A stretch of 64,000 nt of DNA from assembly GCA_031216915.1 (NCBI GenBank), contig CM062296.1, positions 63,878,367 to 63,942,366 of the forward strand. Direction: 5' to 3'. Made by a program: the position numbers and the translations under genes. Under the pieces are notes generated by a model, which saw only the letters and a program-made list of their open reading frames with translations, did no database searches and was not told the DNA's origin. This stretch comes from Pictodentalium vernedei (taxonomy: Eukaryota; Mollusca; Scaphopoda; Dentaliida; Dentaliidae). Of this stretch, positions 1 to 11,403 are shown in pieces (position 1 is the first letter of the stretch; each line of letters opens with the position of its first letter).

Positions 1-860
1 CAGCATCCCAGCAATCGACAGATTCTCGGTCGGATCAGGAATTATCCGACGCGCTGGGTCAGTGCGCTGCGCTGTTGCATCAGGTTCGGACGACTGAACA
101 CTTTATAGGGTCCGACAGGATGGCGAAAGGGATTCGGACGATTTCGAGCTTTCCCTTTCGGAACAACGGAAGCTGCCATACATATCTTCCGGCATTATCT
201 TCCACAGGTTGTTCCGTCGGACTACTTTGCTGCGATGCTGGATAAGAGACTAATAGCGTCATAGGACACGGAGTGTTGGATCGGTTCAGGGACATTGTCC
301 CTGACTTACCGACACAGTCCAATAATGTCATTAGAACATTCGAATTATTTAACGACGCTATATATAAGCTTGCTACCAAGCATGATAGTCTAGTTTCTTG
401 TCCGCAATGCTCTTCTGCCTTTTATCAATTCTAGGAAATAATTTATTTTGGCAGAACAGGGCATACCGAGAGTTCATTTGCATCTAGACGGTGGGGTTGA
501 AGACTGGGAATTATATCTTTTTCGCCGTCTATGTCAATTCCAACCACGATGTTGGAAACGACAATGATGTCTAATAGACTTAACTTAGACGCTTTATCAT
601 ATGTAGACCACCTTACTGAGGCGTTATCATTACGTCTTCAAGAGAAAGAATTCCAGGATATGATCCTCAATGTGATATCTTTCTAGGGCAGTAGTTTTTC
701 CACGTATAACTCTGCCCTTCAGTGGCAACCTGGAGTTGGTTAGACGTGACGCAGCCCTAGCTACATCTACGCGCGTGGATAGTAAGGTGAAGAACTCTCT
801 CAGAGTCGCTTCGGTCTCGGAGAAGCTTCTCTTCGACGGCAACTTTTCAGCAATCTATGA
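1..860 (+). pseudogene. gag-like remnant of DIRS copy A
   Basis: This is degenerate sequence matching the second half of the Gag-like frame of copy E, about 52640-53516. Recognisable stretches include the region coding NSALSVANLELVRRDAAL and VDSKVKNSLRVASVS in E; in A these survive in short frames broken by stops and indels. The 3' edge at about 860 is the shared junction where about 1.3 kb of E-like sequence (end of gag plus all of RT) is missing. It is not expected to make protein. Confidence 0.8.
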
Positions 861-2760
861 ATTGCTCGATATACACGTTCTCTTGTCTATCAAGTGTAGC
901 AAGAGATTCAACATTCGGTGGTTGACTCAGAGAGTGCCACTGCACTTGCCGGATCCGAGTTTTATGATTATGACGGATGCCAGTCAAACAGGTTGGGGTA
1001 CAATATTGATCCCAACGGATTCGAAGTGCCAGGGTCTTTGGGTTCCGCAGTTTCTAGGCAAGCACTTATCTTCCAGGGAATAATGTTCTTTAGGCTTGCA
1101 CTATGTCATTGGATGAACATTATTCAGAAACGCATGTCCAAATCCTGCCCGATAATACGACAGTAGTTGCGTTTCTCCGGAACCAGGGAGGCACTCATTC
1201 GATTCCGTTATTCAATTTAACGGAAAGAATCCTTCTGTTTGTTATAGTACACCAAGTTCTGCTTCGGTCCGTCATATTCTGGGTCGTCTGATTGTATTAG
1301 CAGACTCCCTTTCACGTAAGGGTCGCTTGTTGCCGTCAGAGTGGACTCTCAACAAACAAGTATTCAATCAGATTTGCTATCAATGGGAACGCCCAATGAT
1401 AATTTTTTTTGCGACACAACTCACTATTCATTTGCAGACGTATGTGTTTGCATGTCCGGATCCCTGAGCTTATGTAGTTAACGCTCTATTGATCTAATAG
1501 GATGGAATGATAGGATATGCGTATCCTCCAGCGCTGTTGATTCAGCAAGTATTGCTAAGATAAACATCCATAATACAATTCTGTTGATAGCATCTCTGTC
1601 TTCACAGAGACCGTGGGTAAATTTACTCAGGTGTCTACTGTGGGACTTACCGCGAAAACTTCCTCCATGAGAGGACCTTCTTTCGCTGGGGAAATCGTGT
1701 CAACTTCATCACAACCCGCAAGGTCTCAACCTTCACGTATTCCGTTGTGTGGTCCTTCTTGCATGGCAAGCATTGTACAGGACGAGCTTTGGACGCGATT
1801 TCTTACTGTAGGAGAACCTCTTCTTCGCTATACTATGCGGCTAAAGTGGAGGCTCTTCCGTCGTTGGTGTAGGGATCATTATGTTGATATTTTTGATCCC
1901 TCCATACTAGACATTGCAACTTTCTAGTATACTTGTTTGACAAGATCTACTGCAGCCTGTTACTATTAAGGTTATAGGTCTATGTTATCTCATACCTATG
2001 CACTCTATGATAGTTTACTATTGAGTCTTATGTCTCTTTATCTAAGTCAGTTAGAAACTTTTCGATAAATAGACCTAGAATCATTAGATTAAATTCCTAT
2101 ACGGAATTTAGCTTCGGTTCTTATTTAGCTAAGTAATCATTTGAGCCTCTGGAAACAGTAGTTTTCAAATTCTGACATTTTAAGACAGTAATTCTGTTAG
2201 TCTTCTCTTTTACTGAGGAGTCAGTGAGCTTCATGCACTATCGGTGGACGATTCTCACTTTTGTAGTGACTGAAACACTACTTCCTTTACTACTTTGGTT
2301 GGATTTTGGGTTAAGAGTCAGGCTCCTAATAATATCCGGAACCTATTGTTATTAAGGTCCTTCCGTCTTCGTACGGGCATAGGCCTTTACTCTGTCCGGT
2401 TAGAGTTTACGTATTTATAAACAGATATCAGTTTATTAGTACGGACGTAAGCTTCTTCTGTCTTTGATGCCTAATAGAAGGACATTACGCTCCATTCTAT
2501 TGCTAATGGATTCAATTAACTATTGGTACTGCTTATGGTATATCATTGACTCAGCAGTTTGTGCTTGAGATTTCGGCTCATGAAGTAAGAGCTCTTTCTA
2601 CTTCTTGGGCTTACACTATAGTGTCGCTATTATAGATTTTTGAAGGCTGCTTATTGCGCTCAGCCATCCACATTCATGAATTTTTATCTCAGAATATTGA
2701 GTCCATTTTTGGAGGCCTCCATTGTTAGGTCTATTATCTACTGCTCAGAATGTCATTCAC
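861..2760 (+). pseudogene. RNase H and tyrosine recombinase remnant of DIRS copy A
   Basis: This aligns with copy E from about 54813 to 56758. The RNase H motif region (MTDASQTGWG) is visible near 970-1010 in a broken frame. The recombinase region follows from about 1700, with traces of its N-terminal segment near 1740-1920 and of the HEVRALSTSWAY box near 2578-2620. Many stops and small indels interrupt every frame. Confidence 0.75.
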
Positions 2761-2851
2761 TAAACAGTTGCTACTATAGCTAGGTAGGCTTTCTGTTCCG
2801 GCAGTGACTCCGTCCTGCTGCCCTCTTCGCTCTGGGCTATTTGACCCAGGG

Positions 2852-3218
2852 GGAGCGTGGTGGCTCAGTTGGTAGAGATGCAGGCTGCAAGCCGAGAGGT
2901 CCTCGGTTCGAATCCCACCTGCGGCAACCGCGTTGTGTCCTTGGGCAAGACACTTCATCTCGATTGCCTGCGTGGGGGCACGATGACGCCGTGTACTAAG
3001 GCGTACTGCACGTCGATGGTACGCATGTCTTCAACCAATCTAACCCTGCCTGTGTTGCAGCGCGGAGTTACGATGTTGGGGAGCTGGCAGCTGCTCGTCG
3101 TTGCTCGGTGGTTCTCTCCGGGTACTCCGGCTTCCTCCACCCGTAAAACTGTCACGGTCATGATTAGCGATTGTGCATAAATATGTGACCTTAAACATCA
3201 ATAAATAAATAAATAAAT
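2852..3218 (+). mobile_element. tRNA-derived SINE with target-site duplication
   Basis: The head carries a tRNA-like A box (TGGCTCAGTTGGTAGAGA from 2861) and B box (GGTTCGAATCC, 2905-2915), the internal RNA polymerase III promoter of SINEs. A conserved core (GTTGTGTCCTTGGGCAAG) follows, then a body and an (AATA)n tail. The insertion is flanked by TTGACCCAGGG at 2841-2851 and again at 3219-3229; adjacent matching bases could extend this to 13 bp. Other DIRS copies show the unoccupied site, for example near 16320. A second full copy lies at 58599-58954 on the minus strand. The anticodon-loop region could suggest a tRNA-Cys-like ancestor, but this is weak. Confidence 0.9.
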
Positions 3219-4115
3219 TTGACCCAGGGCAAGAAAAAGGGGGGGGGGAGGGTGTTCCCTTGGGTCACCTGTTTTATTATGAAAACAAGGGGAGACCTCC
3301 TCCGGAGTTAGTAATTCTGAGCTGTTACTGGGATGGCTTTTAAGTGAGAAGTTTATGTTTTAAAAATTCATTCAGGTCATAGTTTTTAAAGTATAGCTTT
3401 TGAATATATCACGTGTCAAACGGGCGTTATTATACAATCCTCAGACACTTTTAAGGAGTATAAAGAGTCTCTATTCTCTAGACTTTATTTATTGGCTTAC
3501 TTTAAAAATTATTAGTATAAGGATTATACTGGATATTAATAGAGTTCATGGATGTTATGATGCTCAATTTTGGAAGGTGTTGTGTCTTTCTAATTTATCA
3601 TAAATAAGAAAGATACATGCAAGGCCTAATACTCCTTTTCCCTAGAGGGGATGACTCTATTTTATACAATTGAGCGTATTTCTACTTGCTCTATGTCCTA
3701 GGCCCTCCAGCCTTTTTACTATTCAGCTAAGTCTGGGTCATTGGTACAGTATAAAAATGTTAAAAAATTTATAGTAATTTATATATTTTTTATACTTACC
3801 AATGACCCAGACGGGGATGGCCCTCCCAGGAGTTGGGAACTCATACCTCCCCGCTGAGCACATAGCGCTTACCAGGCACTGGTTACAAGAATGATTAATG
3901 GCGCCAATTTCGGGACGTCCTTGACACTGCGCATGCGCAGTAGAGGTGAAGTGTGGAGGGCCATTCAGGACATGTTTTCTTTGGTTTTAGATGCAAATTT
4001 TGGGGATTGGGGGGCAAAATTTGTGTTTGGCCCTATATTTTTAAGAGTTAGCACCAGCTAAGTCTGGGTCATTGGTAAGTATAAAAAATATATAAATTAC
4101 TATAAATTTTTTAAC

Positions 4116-4208
4116 TTTTTGGCGGAGGTGGGGCGGGGCTGAAATTATTGCAACATTACACCCTCGGCAATTTTTTTGCTGCCAGTGATTAGCATTGCTA
4201 CATCTACA
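4116..4208. other. flank of DIRS copy A, related to 24590-24670
   Basis: This short stretch after the copy A terminus contains a TTGGCGGAGGTGGGGCGGGG-type motif followed by GCAACATTACACC. It resembles about 24590-24670. It is probably a fragment of another dispersed repeat; no gene is seen. Confidence 0.4.
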
Positions 4209-5263
4209 TTCTGCAAGTTACTAGTTCTGTTCTCTTTCTACCAGTTACCAGTTCTATGTGGGAGAATGGGATATGGCTATAGGTTAGTAAGTCAACTGGT
4301 CCAGGCATGAAAATGAACCCCAACAAAACAAGAAGAGAAGTAATGTTTAGATCTCAAGTTCTGCAAGTACTTACTTGACACTGTACACAGTGCATTGGAT
4401 CTAATTACCACAAAGTATACTCCATTGGGAAGTATTCTACTGATTACTTGCTTCCTGCAAGTACTTAAAAGATAACAGACTGAAACTTCACTGTAATGTA
4501 CTATTTATTTTATACTTCTCTCTCACATTATGAGTTTTAGATTGAAATGACTGGGAGTAACACAGTCTTAGAGTTTAGATAAAGTAGGCTCCTGCAAAAA
4601 TTCGAAATTCGATTCGAAAGTCAATATCTGATTCGATTCGATTGGAAATTTGAATATTTTTTAATATATTTCAGCCATAAGCGTGAATGTCTACAGATTG
4701 TAATTGATCACATTATTTTATATTGAGTATTGTTCTGAGTAGGAATGAAACTGACTTATAGCGGTAACAGTGTTGGTAGCAGTGTAGCTACAACTGATAC
4801 AACAGTTGTAGCTACATTGCTACAAACAATGTTACCACTACAGATGTACATTTCAACTTATTGTATATTATGACCAGTGACCATTTATAAAAATTTCAAG
4901 TTTTGAACTGTTCAACTTCAATAAATTATTTGTTCCACAACATGATCACATTATTTTGTATTGAGTATTGTTCTGTTCGATCATAGTTACTGGATACAAA
5001 TGCAACAATTTTATAAAAGAATATCCCTGATTATTATATAAACAGAAGTAGAGCAGGCTTTAATTTACAAGCTGATTGACTCCATTCGGTGTTGAATTAT
5101 CATTTTGTTTTAGTCATTACGCATTTTTTATTTAAAACAAAGAATGAAGTTGTTCTGATTTGAAATGAAATTTTTAGTCCCCTATGGGAACCGTAAGGGG
5201 ACTATAGGATTGCACTCCGTCCGTCTGTCCATCTGTCCATCTGTCTGCCCGTCTGTCTGTCTG

Positions 5264-7980
5264 TTTTTTATGTTACCACCTCTCCCTCCAACATGCTTTA
5301 AGCTACGCCTTTCATATTTGGTACATGGATAAATGGTTCTGAGGGGATGATGCACGCTCAAAATTTTTTTTTCAAATTCCAAGATGGTGGAATGGCGGCC
5401 ATTTTTGTTGTGTTTTTTAAGCTTTTTTTTCTCTATTTTCATGTTACCACCCCTCCCACCAACATGGTTCAAGCTACACTTTGCATATTTGGCACATGGA
5501 TAGAGGGTTGGGAGAGGATGATGCACATTCAATATTTTTTCTTCAAAATCTAAGATGGCGGCATGGTGGCCATTTTTGTTGTGTTTTTTTAAGCTTTTTT
5601 CTCTATTTTATGTTACCACCCCTCACTCCAACATGGTTCAAGTTACACTTTTTATATCTGGCACATGGATAGAGGGTTGTAATGGGATGTTGCACGTTCA
5701 ATATTTTTTTTTCAAAATTCAAGATGGCGCCATGACAACCATTTCTATTGTGTTTTTTAAGCTTTTTTCTCTATTTTATGTTACCACTGCTCCCTCCAAC
5801 ATGGTTCAAGCTACACTTTTCATATATGGTACATGGTAGTGTTGTATGGTTAACCGGTTTTATAAGTCGGTTTCGGTTTTGCTTGAAAACCGAAACCGTG
5901 TAACTGGTAAATGAGTTTGGTTTCGGTTTTTTCCTAAAATGTCGGGAAGAGATGTTTTCTTTATTCAGTTTGCACTAACAATGTCTGAAATGTCAAGCTT
6001 TGTCAGGAAATAACAGTGTCATCAATGTACGCCACATTCTGGGTGTAAAGGAGTAACTGCAGCATGTCCAGATCACTCGAGAATGATGTATGACAAGTTG
6101 TCAATCACACATCGTTGACATAAAAATGGGTTGTGTTTTCTGTGAGAACAACAAAACAGACAGCCAACATGCCTACATTTCACTGATTACAGGAAATACC
6201 TTGCACAATTGGCTTCGTTTTTGAAGAGGTTTGTATGACATAGTCAATCAGTTTAATTAAAATTACTTATTTACAATCTGTTGGACAGGGAATAATATCG
6301 TATCAGAAAAAGGTCTTGGCATTTCATTGTCGTATTCGAAAATAACATTTGTCATGGGTTGCCCCACCACGTGTTTCGGATGTAGTCTGTTGCCTCCCTT
6401 GATGTGCTTATCCGGGAAGAGGTTTTACTGCAATTCAGTCTTGGGACGTTCCGACCCGCGACGATTTGTCCTGAAGGCTTTGGCCCACTAAAAACACGAA
6501 ACCGCAAGTTCTTATTCTATTTAGTTCAATATATGAAGGCCAAAACGTCTTGAACCGAAACGTCCCGAGGTCGAAACGTCCCAAGACCGATTCGTCCATA
6601 CCCACGGGAAAAAGCTGTGTTCCGTAATATCGCTGTCAACGTGCCACGGTTGCATTCCCACACAACTTACTTTAAGGGTGCCAACCAAATGAACAAATCA
6701 GCGGTGGAAATAGAAATTGGAATGGCAAGAGGCAAACGCAAAAAAGTTACAGTATATAACAGTACACCAGTGAATTTGTGAAATCAATTCCGTTGAGCTA
6801 AAACCATTGCGTGGAAAGACAATAGGTATTTGGTAAAGTGGTTCGTTTTGAAGCCCATCCGGCTGCAACCAATATGACTTTCCCATTCCAGGCTGACATG
6901 AAATGATTGCTGATTATTTTACTAGGGCGGGTGGTGGCACTACTAGTCACCACTGTGTGTGTGTGTGGGGAGGGGGGGGGGGGGTATTGAAAAGAGTCCA
7001 TACATCAGTTCATTGTCAAATATGTTAGGATGGGTGCCTAGGTGACTCACTTGGCAATGCTTGTTATTATTTGCAATGCCTGATAGTGTCATTTTGTTAG
7101 GCTGCCCAGGGCCCCACCCAGGAGTGAACACTGAACAGAGCCCTGGGAAATGTGAATTAGATCTTTTCACACCCATGTGTTAATATCAATTCATCATAGA
7201 CTCTCTATGCCTGAACTTAAAGACCAGAGGTGGGGGGGGGGGGGGGGGGGGGCATGTGCCTAGAATTGGTGAGTGGTGATATTCTACGAACACTGTTACA
7301 TTTTATTTTCTTTTATATTATTTTGTTTTGATAATGCCTGCCATTTATACACTTAGCACAAATGCTAGTCAATGCCAATTAAATCATCATTGAAAATATG
7401 ACAGTATGGGCATTATATCGACACTACATAGTTTCTGTTGGAAACTGCAGATGTCTTGCTATAAAAAACCGAAAACCGACCTATAAACCAAGTTTTTTTT
7501 AAAAAACCGAACCGAAACCAAACCGAAACAAGAAAAATAAAACCGCACAACACTAGTACATGGATAAAGGAGTTGTGAGGGGATTATGCATGCTCAATAT
7601 TTTTTTTCAAAATCTAACATCTGTCTGTCTGTCCATCTGTCTGTCTGTCTGTTTTTATGTTACCACCTCTCCCTCTGACATGCTTCAAGCTACACCTTTC
7701 ATATTTGGTACATGGATAAATGGTTCTGAGTGGATGATGCACAGTCAATATTTATTTTTCAAAATCCAAGATGGCAGAATGGTGGCCATTTTTGTTGTGT
7801 TTTTTAAGCTTTTTTCTCTATTTTATGTTACCACCCCTCCCTCCAACATGGTTCAAGCTACGCCTTTCATATATGGTACATGGATAAAGGGTTGTGGGGG
7901 GATTATGCACACTCAATATTTTTTTAAAAAATCCAAGATGCTTATATACTCTAGTGTCTTCTGTGACAAACACACCTTAT
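5264..7980 (+). repeat. tandem array, unit about 170 bp, interrupted
   Basis: Units contain CAAGATGGCGGCATGGTGGC, a T-rich block with AAGCTTTTTTCTC, and CTCCAACATGGTTCAAGC, then a CACATGGATA motif. AAGATGG anchors occur near 5382, 5552, 5722, 7758 and 7926, giving a period close to 170 bp. The gap between 5836 and 7556 is the inserted hAT element. The open frames seen across this array come from the period and low stop density, not from a gene. Confidence 0.8.
5837..7555. mobile_element. non-autonomous hAT element, 1.7 kb, with 8-bp TSD
   Basis: The terminal inverted repeats are TAGTGTTGTATGGTT on the left and the reverse complement of AACCGCACAACACTA on the right. The 8-bp duplication GTACATGG is at 5829-5836 and 7556-7563. 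Long subterminal tracts of GGTTTCGGTTTT-type sequence lie inward of both ends. The interior has no transposase-like frame; it holds ACGTCCC-rich sequence near 6440-6600 and two long poly-G tracts (about 6967-6984 and 7232-7252). TIR and TSD support the hAT superfamily. Confidence 0.85.
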
Positions 7981-9886
7981 GTCACAAAAGCGCCGTAGGG
8001 GACTAATACCACCTCGGTGGTCAAACACTTGTTTTCCAGGAAAACATGTGATAAAAGTGAGTTATCAACTCTATCAGCCAGGTTTGTTTAAAAATGTTTA
8101 TTACTGCAGTTTCGAAGCTACAAAGTCAATAGTTAGAAAAGTTTCAATGAATAGCTAGTCAAAAATGCACTCTATATAACTGTTGTGTCTTTTAATAATC
8201 AGGGCTATTATTTTTAAAAAAAAACCCTTTCTATCTATTAACTGTGATTCGATTCGAAATTCAGTTTGTTTTCTCCAATTCTATTCAATTTTCGATTCAG
8301 TCAAAATCAGCAATTCTCAGGTTCCTTAGATAAAGTTGTTATCATAATTTAAATTAATAATTTAGACACTTGGATGCACATTTATCTTCTATTATTTTGT
8401 TTCAGGTTAGTTATAGATTAAAACTACATTCTTCAATTAGTCGGTTTTTTAATTACTTTATCTTAAATACCAGTTTACCTATTAATTATTCAGGGTTTCC
8501 AATTTTCAAATACTACAAATTATGTCAGCTAGCAGAGTAAACTCCCTTGATGTTCCAATTATTAAAATATGAAAAATCTTACAGAATTTTTGTACTTACT
8601 TCCCTCTAGCTACAAAGTTAAGTATCTTTTAATACATTGAAATTTTGAAAGCTCTATCGACAGAGAAGACATAGGTTGGAGTCAGATGAGTTGACAATGA
8701 CTACCAATAGGATATGAAGGATGAATTGACAACCTTCCAAAATTACCTGCAAATTAGGCCTATGAAAAAAAATGTCGAGCTTCCCAAGCAATTTTGCTTC
8801 AGATTTATGATGAGGGAGGGAGGCTTTTTTCTCTTTTATTTCTTAATGCTTAACAGTTCTATAACTTGTTGGAATTAAAAGTTTCATGATTTGCACTATT
8901 ATGTGAAGAAAAAACCCCAATGTTTTCAGTAGTAGATATTTCCCATAATGCACTTGCAAATTTAGCCAACTATATCTGAGCTTACTGAGTTCGGTCAAAT
9001 TATATATAGTTGGTTAAATTTTTCATCCCATCAGTGCCAAATAATATCGCCAAAGTGATTTCCAGGTAAAATTAAAATAATGAGGCAGATTTTCATTGAC
9101 GAGGGAGGTGCCTGAGAAACAAGAATTTTTTATTTAATGGCCTTATGCTGAAATTGTTGCCAATAAAAGTCACCTGAATTAACTATACCATAAATTATAA
9201 CCAAGGATTAGAGAACAGTGTGAGTAGACGCAAATCATTCCTGTTACCTATTGACTGCTATTAAAATTCTAAGCTACACTTTACTTATGAAATAATCAGC
9301 CCACATGTGAGACACTGGACTCTGACAAATTTAACAATTGAATTACTGGTCAGTGCCGAGCATTCTCTATCACTTACTTGGTGACAGTTCTACCACTGCA
9401 TGAAGAAAACAGAAGTTGAATGTCACTATGGAAATTAAATCTAATGCCATGATCACAACTGGAAAGGTTATTATATGAACTGTTTTTCTTGTATATTCAT
9501 TACTGCCCAATAAATTCATACTCAGCTGTCAACATTTTTGCTGAAACCTGTTAATTTAAAAAAAAAAGTGGAACCACTTGGCCAACCCACATGCAAAAAT
9601 ACCTTATTTTTTAAATATTCTTTGTGTGAATGTGCCCGTTTTTAGTAGAGGGCAATCAAGTAGTCATGTACATGAAAAACATTTTGTGTATTAATATTAT
9701 TATTAGAAAGAATTACTTTTTTAATTATGCAAAAGTAATTCATTAAAATAAAATATATAAACAAACATTTTGAACTATTTAGTTTATTATTGTTCTTGCT
9801 GATGATCACAAATGATAACGAACTGGAAACACTGTCTGAAAATTTTAATGCTCTACCATCTGAGGCTAACTTGACGAGAAATTTAT

Positions 9887-10303
9887 ATTTTTATACTGTA
9901 CCAATGACCCAGACACAGCTGGTGCTAACTCTTAAAATATAGGGCCAAACACAAATTTTGCCCCCCAATCCCCAAAATTTGCATCTAAAACCAAAGAAAA
10001 CATGTCCTGAATGGCCCTCCACACTTCACCTCTACTGCGCATGCGCAGTGTCAAGGACGTTCTGAAATTGGCGCCATTAATCATTCTTAGTTTGGCCCTT
10101 CATCAGTTAACATCTGACTGATCTTTGTGCTTGTAAATCTCAGTTTAAATGATGCCAGACACATAAATATTAGTGAAATGGTGATTCTAAGGAGGATATA
10201 GAAGGAGGAGAGGAAAAATGTGTGACAGAAAATTATCAGGGCTGTAACTTAAAATTTTTTAATGAAATTATGTTAAGTTACCTATTTTCGAGGCAGCAGC
10301 CAT
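9887..10303 (+). mobile_element. DIRS copy 1, left part (continues at 17222)
   Basis: It starts with the left terminus ATTTTTATACTG; the left inverted terminal repeat spans about 9887-10087. Diagnostic variants (AAAACCAAAG, GAATGGCC, TCACCTCTAC) match the right terminal repeat at 23487-23713, not that of copy 2, so these two parts belong to one element. The sequence stops at CAGCCAT where copy 2 begins and resumes at 17222 with TTTGTTGTC. Copy 3 carries the uninterrupted site near 39224. Confidence 0.92.
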
Positions 10304-11403
10304 ATTTTTATACTGTACCAATGACCCAGACATAGCTGGTGCTAACTCTTAAAATATAGGGCCAAACACAAATTTTGCCCCCCAATCCCCAAAATTTGCA
10401 TCTAAAACTAAAGAAAACATGTCCTGAAAGGCCCTCCACACTTCGCCCCTACTGCGCATGCGCAGTGTCAAGGACGTTCCGAAATTGGCGCCATTAATCA
10501 TTCTAAGTTTGGCCCTTCATCAGTTAACATCTGACTGATCTTTGTGCTTATAAATCTCAGTTTAAATGATGCCAGACACATAAATATTAGTGAAATGGTG
10601 ATTCTAAGGAGGATAGAGAAGGAGGAGAGGAAAAGAATGTGTGACAGAATATTATCAGGGCTGTAACTTAAAATTTGTTAATGAAATTATGTTAAGTTAC
10701 CTATTTTCAAGGCAGCAGCCATTTTGTTGTCATTCTGATTATTTAGTTACACTGTTTTTTTTTAAGTATTTTCCTCTCTCCCTGTCCTTTAAGTTCCCCC
10801 TTGCTATTCTCCCATGCTTTTGGCATAGTTTTTGTAATTATTATTACTAAATTTTCTTGGGAGTTTTAGCTGAATAACAGAATGAATTCTGTTCTTTCCC
10901 CATGTTTACGTCTTCACCTACGGGTGGTTAGGCATTGTGTTCTGCATCTACCATCTGATGTTCTGCAGTTTCTTCCCTGGAAGTCTCTGTTTTGCATCAG
11001 ATAGTGTATTTTTGGTTACTGATTTCGGGCCTGGGTGCCTGGAGTCTTATTTTAGTGTTTTTACACTCATTGTTTACATTTACAACACAGCCCTCTGTGT
11101 GAGGAGGGGATTTCTAAAAAAATAATATCTTGATGTTATTTTAATCATAACTAGATACATTATTATTGTTCGTAAGTGTTGAATAAATTGTTTAAAATAT
11201 TTTTAAAATTTTTGTCCACACTTAGGCTTGGGATCCATTGGGGCTCAACGTTACTTTTCAGAAACTTGGGCTGTTCTGAAAAAATATTTTTTCAAAATAT
11301 TTTGATTTCAATTATTTTTTCTATATTAATGGATCATATTATTATTATGTATTTTGATTGCCAGGGGTTAGTGCGAGTACCAGGACTTGTTTTCTTTTCA
11401 CAT

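Larger units (their letters stand above)
1..4115 (+). mobile_element. DIRS-type retrotransposon copy A, 3' part, non-autonomous
   Basis: The copy is cut by the window edge; base 1 lies in the second of two tandem gag blocks, judged by alignment with copy 1 near 19956. It runs through broken gag, RNase H and tyrosine recombinase remnants to a poly-G tract (about 3239-3248), an internal complementary region (3725-3812) and the right inverted terminal repeat (3888-4115). The reverse transcriptase region is missing: gag sequence joins RNase H sequence near 860, as in copies 1, 2 and 3. The last bases match the right terminus defined by the internal complementary region (ending ATTTTTTAAC). The right flank begins TTTTT. 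A SINE lies at 2852-3218. Confidence 0.9.
5176..8033 (+). mobile_element. Helentron-like non-autonomous element with internal 170-bp repeats
   Basis: It starts with a hairpin (AGTCCCCTA to TAGGGGACT-like arms at about 5176-5205), then GTCCGTCTGTCC-rich sequence, then units of about 170 bp. Near the 3' end AGGGGACTAA recurs, followed by the hairpin ACCACCTCGGTGGT and the end CACTTGTT. The paralogous S2 shows an uninterrupted run of seven T at 26593-26599; here five T precede the element and two follow it, so it entered a T tract without a target duplication. That behaviour and the 3' hairpin fit Helitron-like, especially Helentron-type, elements. A hAT element (5837-7555) interrupts it. No Rep/helicase is encoded. 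The class is inferred from structure. Confidence 0.6.
4585..8327. mobile_element. hAT-like short TIR element, interrupted
   Basis: The element is flanked by the 8-bp direct repeat AGATAAAG at 4577-4584 and 8328-8335; 8-bp duplications are typical of hAT transposons. The ends are imperfect inverted repeats (TAGGCTCCTGC on the left, reverse complement of the right AAGGAACCTGAG) and are rich in ATTCGATTCG motifs. The core has a hairpin at about 4760-4850 (GTAGCTACAACTG and CAGTTGTAGCTAC). The paralogous copy at 25969-26969 is about 1 kb; this one is longer because a Helentron-like element sits inside it. No transposase frame is present. Confidence 0.7.
4209..9846. repeat. segmental duplication S1 (partner S2 at about 25600-29250)
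   Basis: From TCTGCAAGTTACTAGTTCTG at 4209 the sequence matches 25600 onward in the same orientation with scattered substitutions. It continues, apart from insertions, to about 9846. S1 has extra DNA relative to S2 at 5176-8033 (Helentron-like element). S2 has extra DNA at 27769-28002 and 28675-29145. Between 8336 and 9846 I see AT-rich sequence with no long frame, RNA gene or recognisable coding similarity. S1 and S2 could instead be two copies of one long unclassified repeat. Confidence 0.85.

Noticed and set aside
2851-2925. Possible functional tRNA gene
   Set aside because: A and B boxes are present, but the unit continues into a SINE body with a tail and target duplication; cloverleaf pairing at the 3' side is poor.
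2857-3180. Plus-strand frame of 107 aa starting MVAQLVEMQAASREV
   Set aside because: It is a read-through of the SINE, beginning inside its tRNA-like head.
5182-5839. Several frames rich in Phe and Leu
   Set aside because: They are translations of the T-rich tandem repeat in a Helentron-like element.
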